A stretch of 64,000 bases of DNA from DASXAI01 sp963798445 (GCA_963798445.1 CAWCTH010000003.1:124001-188000), one strand, 5' to 3'. Counted from the first letter of the stretch, positions 16,062 through 25,744 are shown. Numbers and translations: made by a program. Notes: generated by a model not told the origin, from the sequence alone.

Positions 16062-17825
16062 GTGCGGACCCGATCCCGGCGGAAGCTTGACGTAGCGCTC
16101 ATGTGCGGCGGCGCCGTCGTGGTCGGCGTGGCCGCCGCCATCGGCGCATTCGTGGGGAACCCCGAGCACATCCAGTCGATGTGGAGCGGCGCCACCCTGC
16201 ACGAGGATGGCTCCGGCTCGGTGACGGAGGTCATCGACTGGGACTTCGGCAGCTCCCTCGACAAGCACGGCATCTTCCGCGACGTGAAGGGTCTGGATCC
16301 CTCGGACCAGATCAAGGTGTCGTCGCCCGACGCGCCGGACGCGCTGGTGATCACCTCCGCGCCGCTGGACGCGGCGTCCGCTCCGGCCACCCGCCTGCGC
16401 ATCGGCGACCCCGCCACCACCGTGTCGGGACGGCACCGCTACATCATCAGCTACGACCTGGCCTCCGACGTGATGAGCCCGAACGGCGCGCTGTTCTGGA
16501 ACGGCATCGGCGCCTACTGGCCCGTGACGATCTCGAACGCCACCGTCGAGGTGGCGGCGCCGTGGGAGTTCAACGATGTGCGGTGCTTCCAGGGCGCTCA
16601 GAACTCCACGACCCCGTGCGCCAACCTCAGCCAGCCCCAGCCCGGCCACCTCGTCGTCACCACGGGTGAGCTCGGTACCAACCAGGGCGTCACCATCAGG
16701 GCCACGCCGGGGGCTCCGCTCGCCGCCATGCCGGTCCTCAGCCCCCCGACGGCCGCCATCCCGGAAGGCGGCGGCACCGGCCTCGTCCTCCCGGCCACCG
16801 TTGCGCTGGCGGCGGCGCTCCTGGGCGCGTTGCCGGCCTCACGGGTCGTGCGCCGGCGCGGCCGCGAGCGCGTCGGCGCGGGTGGAGCCGCCGATGCCGC
16901 CTGGGCCGTCGACTCCACCAGTGAGCGACTGGTCGACAGCGAGGAACTGGCCTCGATGGCGACGATCGAGTTCGCGCCACCCAAGGAGCTCTCGCCGGCG
17001 CAGGGCGGCGTCCTGCTGGCCGAGTCGGTGCATCAGGAGCACAAGGTGGCATGGCTCGTCACCGAGGCCATCGAGGGCACCATCAGCCTCGACCAGGACG
17101 ACGGCAAGCGGATCGAGATGCGTCGCCTCGAGTTCGGTGACCCGGCGGCGGTGCCGGTGCTGGACACCATGTTCCACGGACAGGACGAGATCGTCCTCGG
17201 CAAGTACGACCGGTCGTTCGCGGCCGGCTGGGCCATGCTCGGCAGCAGCCTGCAGCACTGGATGGACACCAGCGGCCTGTGGGATCCGGCCGGCGACCGG
17301 CGGCGTACCAGCTACCGCATCCTCGGGGTGCTCATGGTCCTGGTCGGCACCGGCGTCGCCTTCCTCTGCGCCTTCCTGGGCGCCAAGCACGGCGCCGGGT
17401 TGGTCGCCGGGGTCGGCATCGGCGCATTGGTCGCCGGCATCGGTCTGGCTTTCGCCATCCGGGCCTGGGAGCTGAAGGTGCGCACGCCGTTGGGCAGTGG
17501 TCTGTGGCTGCGGGTGGAGTCGTTCCGGCAGTTCCTGGCGCAGTCCGAGGGCTATCACGCCGACCAGGCCGCGGCCCGTGGCGTGTTGCGCGAGTACACG
17601 GCGTGGGCGGTTGCTGTCGGCGAGGTCGACCGCTGGACGCACGCCATGGCGTCGGCCACGAACATCCCCGACCAGTCCGCCCTTTCCTACGCCCACCTGT
17701 ACCCGTTCCTGCTGGCGTCCACGCTGGCGACGTCCACCGCACCGTCGAGCAGCGGGGGCGTCGGTGGCGGGGGTGGCGGCAGCGTCGGCGGCGGAGGCGG
17801 GGGCGGCGGGGGCGGGAGCTGGTAG
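16062..17825 (+). CDS. DUF2207 family membrane protein
   Basis: A 587-aa membrane protein. One N-terminal transmembrane segment (residues about 11-30), a long extracytoplasmic beta-rich domain with the DUF2207 features HEDGSGSVTEVIDWDF and RYIISYDL, another helix near 245-265, a cytoplasmic region and two further helices at about 425-470. The C-terminus is almost pure Gly/Ser (GGGGGGSVGG and onward) ending in SW, a typical DUF2207 tail. Function is unknown; the family is widespread in Gram-positive bacteria. GTG start eight bases after TAGCCT. Just after the stop a block of about 25 bp is duplicated. Confidence 0.85.
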   Translation: MRTRSRRKLDVALMCGGAVVVGVAAAIGAFVGNPEHIQSMWSGATLHEDGSGSVTEVIDWDFGSSLDKHGIFRDVKGLDPSDQIKVSSPDAPDALVITSAPLDAASAPATRLRIGDPATTVSGRHRYIISYDLASDVMSPNGALFWNGIGAYWPVTISNATVEVAAPWEFNDVRCFQGAQNSTTPCANLSQPQPGHLVVTTGELGTNQGVTIRATPGAPLAAMPVLSPPTAAIPEGGGTGLVLPATVALAAALLGALPASRVVRRRGRERVGAGGAADAAWAVDSTSERLVDSEELASMATIEFAPPKELSPAQGGVLLAESVHQEHKVAWLVTEAIEGTISLDQDDGKRIEMRRLEFGDPAAVPVLDTMFHGQDEIVLGKYDRSFAAGWAMLGSSLQHWMDTSGLWDPAGDRRRTSYRILGVLMVLVGTGVAFLCAFLGAKHGAGLVAGVGIGALVAGIGLAFAIRAWELKVRTPLGSGLWLRVESFRQFLAQSEGYHADQAAARGVLREYTAWAVAVGEVDRWTHAMASATNIPDQSALSYAHLYPFLLASTLATSTAPSSSGGVGGGGGGSVGGGGGGGGGGSW

Positions 17826-17859
17826 GGCGGCGGGGGCGGGAGCTGGTAGGGCGGCGGCG

Positions 17860-19530
17860 CTACTTCTTCTCGGCCTCGGCCACCCGTAGCTCGCGGCGCA
17901 GGATCTTGCCGGTCACGGTCTTGGGCAGCTCGTCGACCAGCTCCACCGAGCGCGGGTACTTGTAGGCCGCCATGCGCTCCTTGCAGAACGCGATGAGCTC
18001 CTGCTCGGACACCTCTTCACCCGGGCGCAGGCTCACGAACGCCTTCACCGTCTCACCCCGGTACTCGTCGGGGATGCCGATGACGGCGGCCTCGCGCACG
18101 GAGCTGTGCTGGTACAGGACGTCTTCGACCTCACGCGGCCACACCTTGTAGCCCGACGCGTTGATCATGTCCTTCTTGCGGTCGACGACGTAGTACCAGC
18201 CGTCGTCGTCCATGAACCCGACGTCGCCGGTGTGCAGCGCGCCGCCGGGAATGGCGTGGGCCGTCTCCTCGGGCTTGTTCCAGTAGCCCGCCACGACCTG
18301 CGGCCCCGATGTGACGAACTCGCCGACCTCGCCGACGGGCACGTCCTTGCCGTCTTCGTCCACGACCCGCACCACGGTGTTGAAGATGGGCACACCGACC
18401 GACAGCGCCCCCGAGGTGGGATCGACGGGCGCGATCCTGGTCATGGGCACACCGTGGGACGGCGACGTCGTCTCGGTGAGGCCGTAGATGTTGTGGATGT
18501 ACGGACCGACCTCCGACTGGAACCGCTCCACGACCGTCGGCGCAATCGGCGCGCCGCCGCTGTACACCTTGGTGAGCGAGCTGAGATCCCGACCCTCGCG
18601 GCTGGGGTCGTTCATGAGGGCGATGAACACGGTGATGGCACCGACGGTGAAGGTGGGCCGGTGCTGCTCGATGAGGTCGAGCACGGCGCGGGCATCGAAC
18701 CGGTAGCCGAGCACGATCGGCATGGGCACCAGCAGCCCGACGGTGAGCCCGGCGATCAGCCCGGTGATGTGGAACAGCGGCGCCACCGCCAAGACGATGT
18801 CGTCGGTGTTGAGCGACATCCACTCGCGGTAGGCCTGCGAGTTGAACACGACGTTGCGGTGGCTGTTCATGGCGCCCTTGGGCGGCCCGGTGGTGCCCGA
18901 GGTGTAGGTGAGGAAGGCGACGTCGTCAGCGGTGAGCGGACGGTCGTCGGGGCGCTCGCCGTCGTGGGCGTCGATCAGCTCGATGAGATCGAGGGTGTCG
19001 GCCGGCCGGGCCCGCACCGACGTCGCCAGCACGGGCGGCACGCTGCCGCCCAGGAAGTCGAGCTCGCTCGTGGTGATGACCGTGCGCACCGCTGTGGTTC
19101 CTGATGCCACGACGCCCTTGGCCGTTTCTTCGTAGAGCGACTCGAGGCACACCAGCACGCTGGAGCCCGAGTCCGACAGCAGGAGCTCGAGCTCACGAGT
19201 CTTGTTCATGGGGTTGATCGACACCATGATCCCGCCGGCCTTCCACGTGGCCACCATGGCCAGCACGAACTGCGGGACGTTCTGGAGGTAGACCGCCAGG
19301 CGGTCACCGCGCTGGAAGCCCTCGGCCACCAGCGCCGCCGCCAGCGCGTCGGTGGCGCGGTCGACCTCGGCCATGGTGAGACCCCGGTCGAAGTACTGGA
19401 GCAGGACGCCATCGGGACGGCGCGCCACGGCCGCCCGGAACATCTCCAGACCGGTGGCGTAGTCGGGCTCGATGTCGCTCGGCATGCCGGGGTCGTACTG
19501 CTTCAGCCAGGGTCGATCCTCGTACGACAC
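17860..19530 (-). CDS. Long-chain-fatty-acid--CoA ligase (AMP-binding)
   Basis: A 556-aa ANL-superfamily acyl-CoA synthetase. The P-loop LTYTSGTTGPPKG, GLTETTSPSHG, the TGD hinge region HTGDVGFMDDDGWYYVVDR and the C-terminal catalytic Lys in KTVTGKILRREL are all present. It adenylates a carboxylic acid and transfers it to CoA; the residues suggest medium to long chain acids but the substrate is not determined. The GTG at 19530 is chosen because GAAGGAG lies six bases upstream. It is followed upstream by the cyclase-family gene with a 57-bp gap, so the two may share a transcript. Confidence 0.92.
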   Translation of the reverse strand: MSYEDRPWLKQYDPGMPSDIEPDYATGLEMFRAAVARRPDGVLLQYFDRGLTMAEVDRATDALAAALVAEGFQRGDRLAVYLQNVPQFVLAMVATWKAGGIMVSINPMNKTRELELLLSDSGSSVLVCLESLYEETAKGVVASGTTAVRTVITTSELDFLGGSVPPVLATSVRARPADTLDLIELIDAHDGERPDDRPLTADDVAFLTYTSGTTGPPKGAMNSHRNVVFNSQAYREWMSLNTDDIVLAVAPLFHITGLIAGLTVGLLVPMPIVLGYRFDARAVLDLIEQHRPTFTVGAITVFIALMNDPSREGRDLSSLTKVYSGGAPIAPTVVERFQSEVGPYIHNIYGLTETTSPSHGVPMTRIAPVDPTSGALSVGVPIFNTVVRVVDEDGKDVPVGEVGEFVTSGPQVVAGYWNKPEETAHAIPGGALHTGDVGFMDDDGWYYVVDRKKDMINASGYKVWPREVEDVLYQHSSVREAAVIGIPDEYRGETVKAFVSLRPGEEVSEQELIAFCKERMAAYKYPRSVELVDELPKTVTGKILRRELRVAEAEKK

Positions 19531-19587
19531 GTGCGCTCCTTCCATCACCGGGTGTCGGTGCCGCCGCACCGACACCCGGAGCTGGAA

Positions 19588-20556
19588 TTACTTGATGACG
19601 ATGGGGTTCACCGGCGAGCCGGTGGCGTTCACGACCTTGAGCGGCGCGGCGGCGTAGAAGAAGCTGTACTGGCCGTCGGCGGCGCAGTCGTCGGCCAGGT
19701 CCTCGAGCCACGCGATCTCCGTCAGCGTGACGCCCAGGTTGCGCATCAGCGCGTTGTGGAGCGGCAGCACGACACCGGAGACCGGATCGACGGTCACCTC
19801 GTTGGCGATCGTGTCGGTCACGAGGTTGGGGATCTCCATGTCGTGGAACCACTGCACCAGTTCGGGGCTGTAGGTCAGGCCCGGCTCCACGAAGTTGCCG
19901 TAGAACTCCTCACGGCTCACCTTGTAGAACTTGGCGATCCAGCCCGTGCGGATGATGAGCACGTCGTTCTTCTTGATCTCCGTGCCCTGCTTGGCCGCGC
20001 AGGCCTTGAGGTCCTCGTGGGTGAACGTCTCGGCCACGTCGAGCACGTCCTTGCCCCGGAACCGGGCCATGTCGAGCAGGATGCCCCGACCCACGACGCC
20101 CTTGTCGGCGATGGCCGAGACGGAGGCCTTGGCCAAGCCGCCGATGGTGGTCTTGGCGTCGTAGCCGTTCCAGATCTGGCCGTCGTACCAGACGTGCCCG
20201 AGCGCGTCGTACTGGGTGGAGCCCTGCAGGAAGCACGTCATGTAGTCGTCGGCGTAGTGGGCGCCGCCGGCGAAGTGGACGCCCTTGCCGGCGAGGTACT
20301 GGCCCTCGTCGATCACCATGGTGCGCACCGCGCCGGTGCGTCCGGGCCAGACGGGATCACCCTCGGGGTTGGCCATCTTCACCTGGAGGGTGAAGACCTT
20401 GCCCGACTTGATCGAGCCGGCGGCGGCGACGATCACCTCGGGCGTGAGGTAGTTGAGGCTGCCGACCTCGTCGTCGGGTCCCCACTTGCCCCAGTTCTTG
20501 GGTGAGTCCTTCAGCAGCTCGCCAACGCTGATCTGCTCGTTTTCGGTCGTGGTCAC
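19588..20556 (-). CDS. Cyclase family protein (kynurenine-formamidase-like fold)
   Basis: A 322-aa metal-dependent hydrolase of the cyclase family (PF04199). The metal-binding region that reads HxGTHxDxxxH in kynurenine formamidase is here QGSTQYDALGHVWYDG, the variant typical of a large uncharacterised subgroup; the Asp and last His are kept. WGKWGPDDEVGSLNYLTPE is the subgroup's N-terminal signature. GTG start with GAGGAGG upstream. It lies between a PPOX-family gene and an acyl-CoA ligase gene on the same strand. The reaction is unknown; ring-opening or amide hydrolysis would fit the fold. Confidence 0.88.
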   Translation of the reverse strand: MTTTENEQISVGELLKDSPKNWGKWGPDDEVGSLNYLTPEVIVAAAGSIKSGKVFTLQVKMANPEGDPVWPGRTGAVRTMVIDEGQYLAGKGVHFAGGAHYADDYMTCFLQGSTQYDALGHVWYDGQIWNGYDAKTTIGGLAKASVSAIADKGVVGRGILLDMARFRGKDVLDVAETFTHEDLKACAAKQGTEIKKNDVLIIRTGWIAKFYKVSREEFYGNFVEPGLTYSPELVQWFHDMEIPNLVTDTIANEVTVDPVSGVVLPLHNALMRNLGVTLTEIAWLEDLADDCAADGQYSFFYAAAPLKVVNATGSPVNPIVIK

Positions 20557-20581
20557 ACAGCCTCCTCGTAGTCGATGGTTG

Positions 20582-21136
20582 TCAGGGTTCCGGGACGTAG
20601 GCGGCGCGCCCGGTACCGGAATCGGCCAGTTCGGCCATGTGCGTGCCGTCCAGGTAGTAACGGCGGTGCCAGATGCCCGTGCCGTCCTCGTCGGCGACGG
20701 GCATCCGCCAGCTCGTGACCTTGGTGTCGGCGGCCGACAGGGCTACCGCCACGAGGGCGCGGGGCTGGTCGATGGTGTCGTCGACGTAGGCGTCGGCGGC
20801 CTCGGCGGGAACGTAGCGCTTGGCGATGCTGCGATACAGGTCCCGCCAGACATCGTCCTGGCCCGGTTCATGGACGATGCGGGCGACGCCACGGACCGTG
20901 ATCTTCCGGTACGGCAGCGGGTCCTCGTCGATCGAGAGACCGATGCGCGGGTCCCGGCGGATGTTGGCCAGGAAGGCCGCCGGCCCACGCGGCGTGAACA
21001 GGATCTCCCCGTCGCGGTGGATGAACCACGTGGGCACCACGCTCGGGTAGCCCTCCGCATCCACGGTCCCGATCCGTACCAGGTGACCAGGCTCGTCCAG
21101 GAACGCGACGGCCTCGTCGTCGGTCAACCGCGGCAT
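20582..21136 (-). CDS. Pyridoxamine 5'-phosphate oxidase-like (PPOX fold) protein
   Basis: A 184-aa split-barrel flavin/F420-binding family protein: LTDDEAVAFLDEPGHLVRIGTVDAEGYPSVVPTWF, LFTPRGPAAFLANIRRDPRIGLSID and the second strand set typical of the family. Actinobacterial relatives include F420-dependent reductases and heme-binding proteins, so cofactor and substrate are open. The ATG at 21136 is chosen over an upstream ATG because GGGAGG precedes it and homology starts there. It heads the minus-strand group ending at 17860. Confidence 0.82.
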   Translation of the reverse strand: MPRLTDDEAVAFLDEPGHLVRIGTVDAEGYPSVVPTWFIHRDGEILFTPRGPAAFLANIRRDPRIGLSIDEDPLPYRKITVRGVARIVHEPGQDDVWRDLYRSIAKRYVPAEAADAYVDDTIDQPRALVAVALSAADTKVTSWRMPVADEDGTGIWHRRYYLDGTHMAELADSGTGRAAYVPEP

Positions 21137-21240
21137 GTCCGGACCTCCCTCGTCACCCGACCCCCCTCGATGGCGTCTTCGGTGGTCATGCTCGCGCACC
21201 TTGGGCGTGGGGTCGAACGGCCGACCCTACGGCGCCTCTC

Positions 21241-21246
21241 TAGAGT
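21241..21246 (+). promoter_or_regulatory. -10-like box of a leaderless promoter (alpha/beta hydrolase)
   Basis: TAGAGT, then six bases, then the GTG at 21253. Confidence 0.5.
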
Positions 21247-21252
21247 GCGCCG

Positions 21253-22068
21253 GTGCCCATCGTCGAGGTGAACGGTCAGGCGATCTATCACGAACGTCGT
21301 GGCGCCGGTCCGCCGCTGCTGTTCGCGAACGGATCGGGGGCCACGCTCGAGAGCGCGGCGCCGCTCATCGACGCCCTGGCCGCCGGCTTCGACGTGCTGG
21401 CCTACGACCAGCGCGGCCTGGGGAAGTCCGTCGGCAGTGCCGGGCACCCCATCGACGGTTATCAGATGGCCGACCTCGCCGCGGACGCCGCCGGCCTGCT
21501 CGACGCCGCCGGATGGCCCACGTGCCGAATGCTGGGCGTGAGCTTCGGCGGCATGGTGGCCCAGGAGATCGCCGTCACCTGGCCCGAGCGCATCGAACGC
21601 CTCGCCCTCCTGTGCACGTCGCCTGGTGGCGCCGGCGGCTCGTCACACCCGGTCCACGAGCTGGCCTCACTGTCGCCGGCCGAGCGGGCCCAGCGCTCGA
21701 TGAGCGTCCTGGATGTCCGCTACTCCCCCGAGTGGCTGGCCACCCACCCGGTCGACAAGGCCATCGTCGACATGATGCTGGCCCGGGCCCAAGCCCCGCG
21801 CCCGCCCGAACAGCACGCCGGCGAGCGGGCCCAGCTCGAGGCCCGCCGCCACCACGACGTCTGGGACCGCCTCGGCGCCATCACCTGCCCCACGTTCGTC
21901 GCCTACGGGCGCTTCGACGGCATCGCCCCGCAGGTGAACAGCGAGAACCTGGCATCGCGCGTCGCCGATGTCGAGCTGCACGGCTACGACGGCGGCCACC
22001 TCTTCTTCGTGCAGGACCCTTCCGCCCTGCCCGAGATCATGGCCTTTCTCGCCCGGACAGGCCCGTGA
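21253..22068 (+). CDS. Alpha/beta-fold hydrolase
   Basis: A 271-aa hydrolase of the 3-oxoadipate-enol-lactonase/haloperoxidase-like group. Nucleophile elbow GVSFGGM near residue 97, acid in GRFDGIAP and the His in YDGGHLFF close to the C-terminus. The cap is short. GTG start with TAGAGT six bases before it. Its stop overlaps the GTG of the acyl-CoA synthetase gene, so the two form a coupled unit; a hydrolase releasing an acid for the synthetase would make sense but is inference. Confidence 0.9.
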   Translation: MPIVEVNGQAIYHERRGAGPPLLFANGSGATLESAAPLIDALAAGFDVLAYDQRGLGKSVGSAGHPIDGYQMADLAADAAGLLDAAGWPTCRMLGVSFGGMVAQEIAVTWPERIERLALLCTSPGGAGGSSHPVHELASLSPAERAQRSMSVLDVRYSPEWLATHPVDKAIVDMMLARAQAPRPPEQHAGERAQLEARRHHDVWDRLGAITCPTFVAYGRFDGIAPQVNSENLASRVADVELHGYDGGHLFFVQDPSALPEIMAFLARTGP

Positions 22069-23552
22069 CACAGCAGACCCTCACGGCCCTGTTCGAGGCG
22101 CGGTGGCCGGCCGATCCCGGCGCCACCGTCTTCCTCGACGTGCCCGGTGGCGCCACCATCACCTATGCCGATGCGGGCGACGGCTCGGCTCGCCTGGCCA
22201 ACGCCGTCGGTGCCCTCGGGGTGCGCCCGGGCGACCGGGTGGCGGTGCAGGCCGAGAAATCCCCCGCCGTCCTGCTGCTGTACCTGGCCTGCGTCCGTGC
22301 CGGCGCCGTGCTGCTGCCCATGAACCCGGCCTACACCGACGACGAGGTCGCCTACCTCGTGGCCGACGCCGAACCGCGCCTGCTGGTGCAGGACCCGCGC
22401 CGCGCCCCCCGTACCGACGTGGCCGAGGTGGCCACCCTCGACGGCGACGGAAACGGGTCGCTGGTCGAGCTGGCGGCCGAGCAGCCCGCCGACCACGACG
22501 TAGTGGCGACGGCGCCCGACGACCTGGCCGCCATCCTCTACACGAGCGGCACGACGGGCAAACCGAAGGGTGCCATGCTCACCCAGCGCAACCTCGCGTC
22601 CAACGCGCTGGCTCTCCACCGGATCTGGGGCTTCCGGCCTGACGACGTCGTGCTCCACGCCCTGCCCGTGTTCCACACCCACGGCTTGTTCGTGGCCACC
22701 AACTGCGCGCTGGCCAACGGCACCGGGATGATCTTCCTGCCCCGCTTCGACCCGGCGGCCGTACTGGAGCACCTGCCCCGGGCCACCGTCTTCATGGGCG
22801 TGCCGACGTTCTACACACGCCTGCTGGCCGAGCCCGGCCTCGACGCCGACCATTGCCGCAACGTGCGGCTGTTCGTGTCGGGCTCGGCGCCGCTGCTGGC
22901 CGCCACCCACGACGAGTTCCGGATGCGCACCGGCCACCGCATCCTCGAGCGCTACGGCATGACCGAGACGTCGATGATCACCTCGAACCCGCTCGACGGC
23001 GACCGCCGCCCGGGCACCGTCGGCTTCCCGCTACCCGAGGTCGACGTGCGCGTCACCGCGCCCGACGGTGCGGAGGTAGCCGCCGGCGAGGTCGGCGACA
23101 TCGAGGTGCGCGGCCCGAACGTGTTCGCCGGCTACTGGAAGCGGCCCGAGCGCTCCGCCGCCGAGATGACGCCCGACGGCTTCTTCCGCACCGGCGACGT
23201 GGGCATGGTGGACCCCGACGGCTACCTCCACCTCGTCGGCCGTTCGAAGGACCTCATCATCTCGGGTGGTCTCAACGTGTACCCGAAGGAGATCGAGGCG
23301 GTGCTCGACGACTTGGACGGGGTCGTGGAGAGCGCCGTGATCGGTGTGCCCGATGCCGACTTCGGCGAGTCGGTGGTTGCCGTCGTGGTGGCCGCGCCCG
23401 GGGTCGAGCTGGACCCCGCCGAGGTTCGCCGCCAGGCGCGCGCCCGGCTGGCGGCGTTCAAGGTGCCGAAGCGGGTCGTGGTGGTGGCCGACCTGCCGCG
23501 CAACGCCATGGGCAAGGTCGAGAAGGCGAAGCTACGGGCGGCGCACGGCTGA
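22065..23552 (+). CDS. Acyl-CoA synthetase, malonyl-CoA-synthetase (MatB)-like
   Basis: A 495-aa ANL-superfamily ligase. P-loop ILYTSGTTGKPKGAML near residues 166-181, YGMTETSMITSNPLDG, RTGDVGMVDPDGYLHLVGRSKDLII, and the catalytic Lys in NAMGKVEKAKL. The segments HALPVFHTHGLFVATN and SGSAPLL match the MatB-type group, which activates malonate or methylmalonate; other short acids cannot be excluded. The GTG sits in a GTGA overlap with the preceding hydrolase stop. The last 21 bp overlap the opposite PdxA-like gene. Confidence 0.88.
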   Translation: MTQQTLTALFEARWPADPGATVFLDVPGGATITYADAGDGSARLANAVGALGVRPGDRVAVQAEKSPAVLLLYLACVRAGAVLLPMNPAYTDDEVAYLVADAEPRLLVQDPRRAPRTDVAEVATLDGDGNGSLVELAAEQPADHDVVATAPDDLAAILYTSGTTGKPKGAMLTQRNLASNALALHRIWGFRPDDVVLHALPVFHTHGLFVATNCALANGTGMIFLPRFDPAAVLEHLPRATVFMGVPTFYTRLLAEPGLDADHCRNVRLFVSGSAPLLAATHDEFRMRTGHRILERYGMTETSMITSNPLDGDRRPGTVGFPLPEVDVRVTAPDGAEVAAGEVGDIEVRGPNVFAGYWKRPERSAAEMTPDGFFRTGDVGMVDPDGYLHLVGRSKDLIISGGLNVYPKEIEAVLDDLDGVVESAVIGVPDADFGESVVAVVVAAPGVELDPAEVRRQARARLAAFKVPKRVVVVADLPRNAMGKVEKAKLRAAHG

Positions 23553-24554
23553 CTCGGTGCGCCCGGCCAGCCGCCAGGCGTAGGCGAGGGCATGCTCCAG
23601 CGAATCGGTGAACGCACTGCCCTGCCAGGCGATGTCGAAGGCGGTGCCGTGGTCGACCGACGTGCGGATGATGGGCAGCCCGAGGGTGACGTTCACGCCC
23701 GTGTCGAAGGCCAGGAGCTTCATCGGCGCGTGACCTTGGTCGTGGTACATGCACACGATGGCGTCGTAGCGGCGACGGTGCACCGCTTGGTAGAAGACCG
23801 TGTCGGCCGGATGCGGACCGGTCGCGTCGATGCCCTCGGCTACGGCGGCGGCGATGGCCGGCGCGATGTGCTCGGTGTCCTCGGTACCGAACAGGCCGTG
23901 CTCACCGGCATGGGGGTTGAGCCCGCACACGGCGATGCGTGGGGACGCGAGGAAGCGCCCCAGCGTGCCGGAGGTCAGCCTGATCACATCGAGCACCCGC
24001 TCCGCCCGTACCCGTTCGATGGCCTCACGCAGCGAGCAGTGCGTGCTCACGTGGGTGACCGCCAGCGCGCCGTTGGTCAGCATCATCGACACCTGCGGCG
24101 CGCCGCACAGCTCGGCGATCAGCTCGGTGTGACCCACGAAGCCAGGGTCGCAGAGCTGCGTCGCCTCCTTGTTCATCGGCATCGTGACCACGCCGGCCAC
24201 GTCGCCGGCCAGCGCGTCGAGCGTGGCCCGCTCGACGTAGGCCCGGGCGGCAGCGCCGGCGGCGGCGCTCAGCTCCCCCGGCCGGTGGTCGGTGGCGGCC
24301 AGCCGGGCCAGGTCGATCACGTTCAACCGGCCGGCGACCGCACCGGCGGGCGCGGCCACGACTGCCATCGGCACATCGACGCCGAGCAGGCTGGTGCCGC
24401 GGCGCAGGATGGCGGCATCGCCGTAGATGACGACGCCGTCGGTGGCAGCGCCCCCGGCGGCCGCCCACCGCAGGACGATCTCCGGTCCGACGCCCGACGC
24501 GTCGCCCATCGTGATCGCCATCGGCACGCCCGGCGGTGCGGTCGGGGTGGTCAC
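23532..24554 (-). CDS. 4-hydroxythreonine-4-phosphate dehydrogenase-like protein (PdxA/PdxA2 family)
   Basis: A 340-aa member of the PdxA family: GDASGVGPE at the N-terminus, TMPMNKEA, metal ligands in FVGHTELIAEL, NPHAGEHGLFGTED and MYHDQGHAPMKLL. PdxA acts in vitamin B6 synthesis, but homologues next to DUF1537 kinases (PdxA2) oxidatively decarboxylate 4-phospho-threonate or erythronate to dihydroxyacetone phosphate and CO2. Here it is the last gene of a racemase-kinase-dehydrogenase operon, favouring the catabolic role. The GTG at 24554 overlaps the kinase stop (GTGA); an ATG six codons upstream is inside the kinase gene. Confidence 0.9.
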   Translation of the reverse strand: MTTPTAPPGVPMAITMGDASGVGPEIVLRWAAAGGAATDGVVIYGDAAILRRGTSLLGVDVPMAVVAAPAGAVAGRLNVIDLARLAATDHRPGELSAAAGAAARAYVERATLDALAGDVAGVVTMPMNKEATQLCDPGFVGHTELIAELCGAPQVSMMLTNGALAVTHVSTHCSLREAIERVRAERVLDVIRLTSGTLGRFLASPRIAVCGLNPHAGEHGLFGTEDTEHIAPAIAAAVAEGIDATGPHPADTVFYQAVHRRRYDAIVCMYHDQGHAPMKLLAFDTGVNVTLGLPIIRTSVDHGTAFDIAWQGSAFTDSLEHALAYAWRLAGRTESAVRRP

Positions 24555-25744
24555 CGCTCCAGCCTGCCCCACACCAGCGCCGCCAGTGCAGTCACATCGC
24601 CGAAACCACCGGCTCGCGTGATCAGGAGCGGCCCCCCTCCGCCGGCGTGGTGGCCCCAGGGCGTGCCGGGCGCCACCGTGCCGCCGACAAGGACCGGTCC
24701 CGGCCCCAGCACCGCGGCGGCGGTGTCACCACCGATGACCACCAGCATCCCGACATCGACTGCTCGACCGATCTGCTCGGCCGCCGACGCCAGCGCCAGG
24801 GCCGTACGGTGGGCGGCCACCGCTCCCACCGGCAGCACCGGCGGTGCACTGGACGTGAGGAGCGCCGGCTGCCCCGCTCGGAGCGCAGCAATGGCGGCGT
24901 CGAGAGGCCGGCCCAGCTCGACCGCCACCGCGCCCGAGGCCTGCAGGTGGGCGGTCTGACGCCGCGCCACGGGGTGCAGGCTGCCGGCCACGACCAACGC
25001 CGGCGCCGTCATCGAGGGTCGCAGCGGGGCCGTGCCTCTGCGTCCGCGCAGCAGCGCCCCGGCCGCCGCGCCGATCGCCGCGGCCGTGCCGGCGAGGACC
25101 ACGTCGCGCCGAGCGGCCCAGGTTGCCGCCACCACGGCGAGGTCGTTCTCGGTGGCCGCATCGCAGACGGCCAACGACGCCCGACCGCCGGCGGCCAGCC
25201 AGGCGGCCACCTGATCGGCGCCGGCCAGCTCCACGACGTCGCGGGCGCCGGCCGCCCGGAGGTGGTCGGCGGGGCGGCTGGAGCGCACGGGCGTGCGGGC
25301 ATCGCCGCCGGCGGGCCCGTCGCCCACCGGCCGGCCGTGCTCGTACACGATGCCCCCGGCGCAGATGCGCCCCACGGCCGGCAGCGACGGCACCAGCAGG
25401 ATCCGCCGGCCGGCGACGCGGTGGCGAGCGACCACCTCGTCGGCCCAGTTCCCACGCAGCGTCGAGTCGATCTTGTGGGCCGACGAGACACCCTTCGACA
25501 CCTCCTCCAGGGCGCCCGCCCGGGCGGCGGCGCCGGCGCCGTCCAGGTGGCGGGTCGCCAGATCCACGACCACGACGCCGGTCTCGATGGCACCGCCGCT
25601 CGCCTCGATCCGGGCCGCGCCAGCACCGCTCGCCGCTTCGATCATCGACACGACCCGCACCGGCCCGGCGCCGTGGTCGGCACAGGCGCCGGCGGACTCC
25701 AGCGCGCCGGTGCGGTCGTCGGCTCCGACGACGAGAGCGATCAC
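24551..25744 (-). CDS. Four-carbon acid sugar kinase family protein (DUF1537, DtnK/OtnK-like)
   Basis: A 397-aa kinase of the DUF1537 family, which phosphorylates C4 sugar acids such as D-threonate, L-threonate, erythronate or 3-oxo-tetronate at the terminal hydroxyl. The N-terminal substrate domain shows GADDRTGALE and KIDSTLRGNW; the C-terminal nucleotide domain shows VVIGGDTAAAVLG and HHAGGGGPLLITRAGGFG. At 397 residues it is a little short for the family, the loss being in loops. The GTG start overlaps the racemase stop and its own stop overlaps the PdxA-like start. Confidence 0.88.
   Translation of the reverse strand: MIALVVGADDRTGALESAGACADHGAGPVRVVSMIEAASGAGAARIEASGGAIETGVVVVDLATRHLDGAGAAARAGALEEVSKGVSSAHKIDSTLRGNWADEVVARHRVAGRRILLVPSLPAVGRICAGGIVYEHGRPVGDGPAGGDARTPVRSSRPADHLRAAGARDVVELAGADQVAAWLAAGGRASLAVCDAATENDLAVVAATWAARRDVVLAGTAAAIGAAAGALLRGRRGTAPLRPSMTAPALVVAGSLHPVARRQTAHLQASGAVAVELGRPLDAAIAALRAGQPALLTSSAPPVLPVGAVAAHRTALALASAAEQIGRAVDVGMLVVIGGDTAAAVLGPGPVLVGGTVAPGTPWGHHAGGGGPLLITRAGGFGDVTALAALVWGRLER

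Noticed and set aside
17740..17825. Glycine-rich end of the DUF2207 protein as a frameshift artefact
   Set aside because: Gly-rich tails ending in SW are normal for this family.
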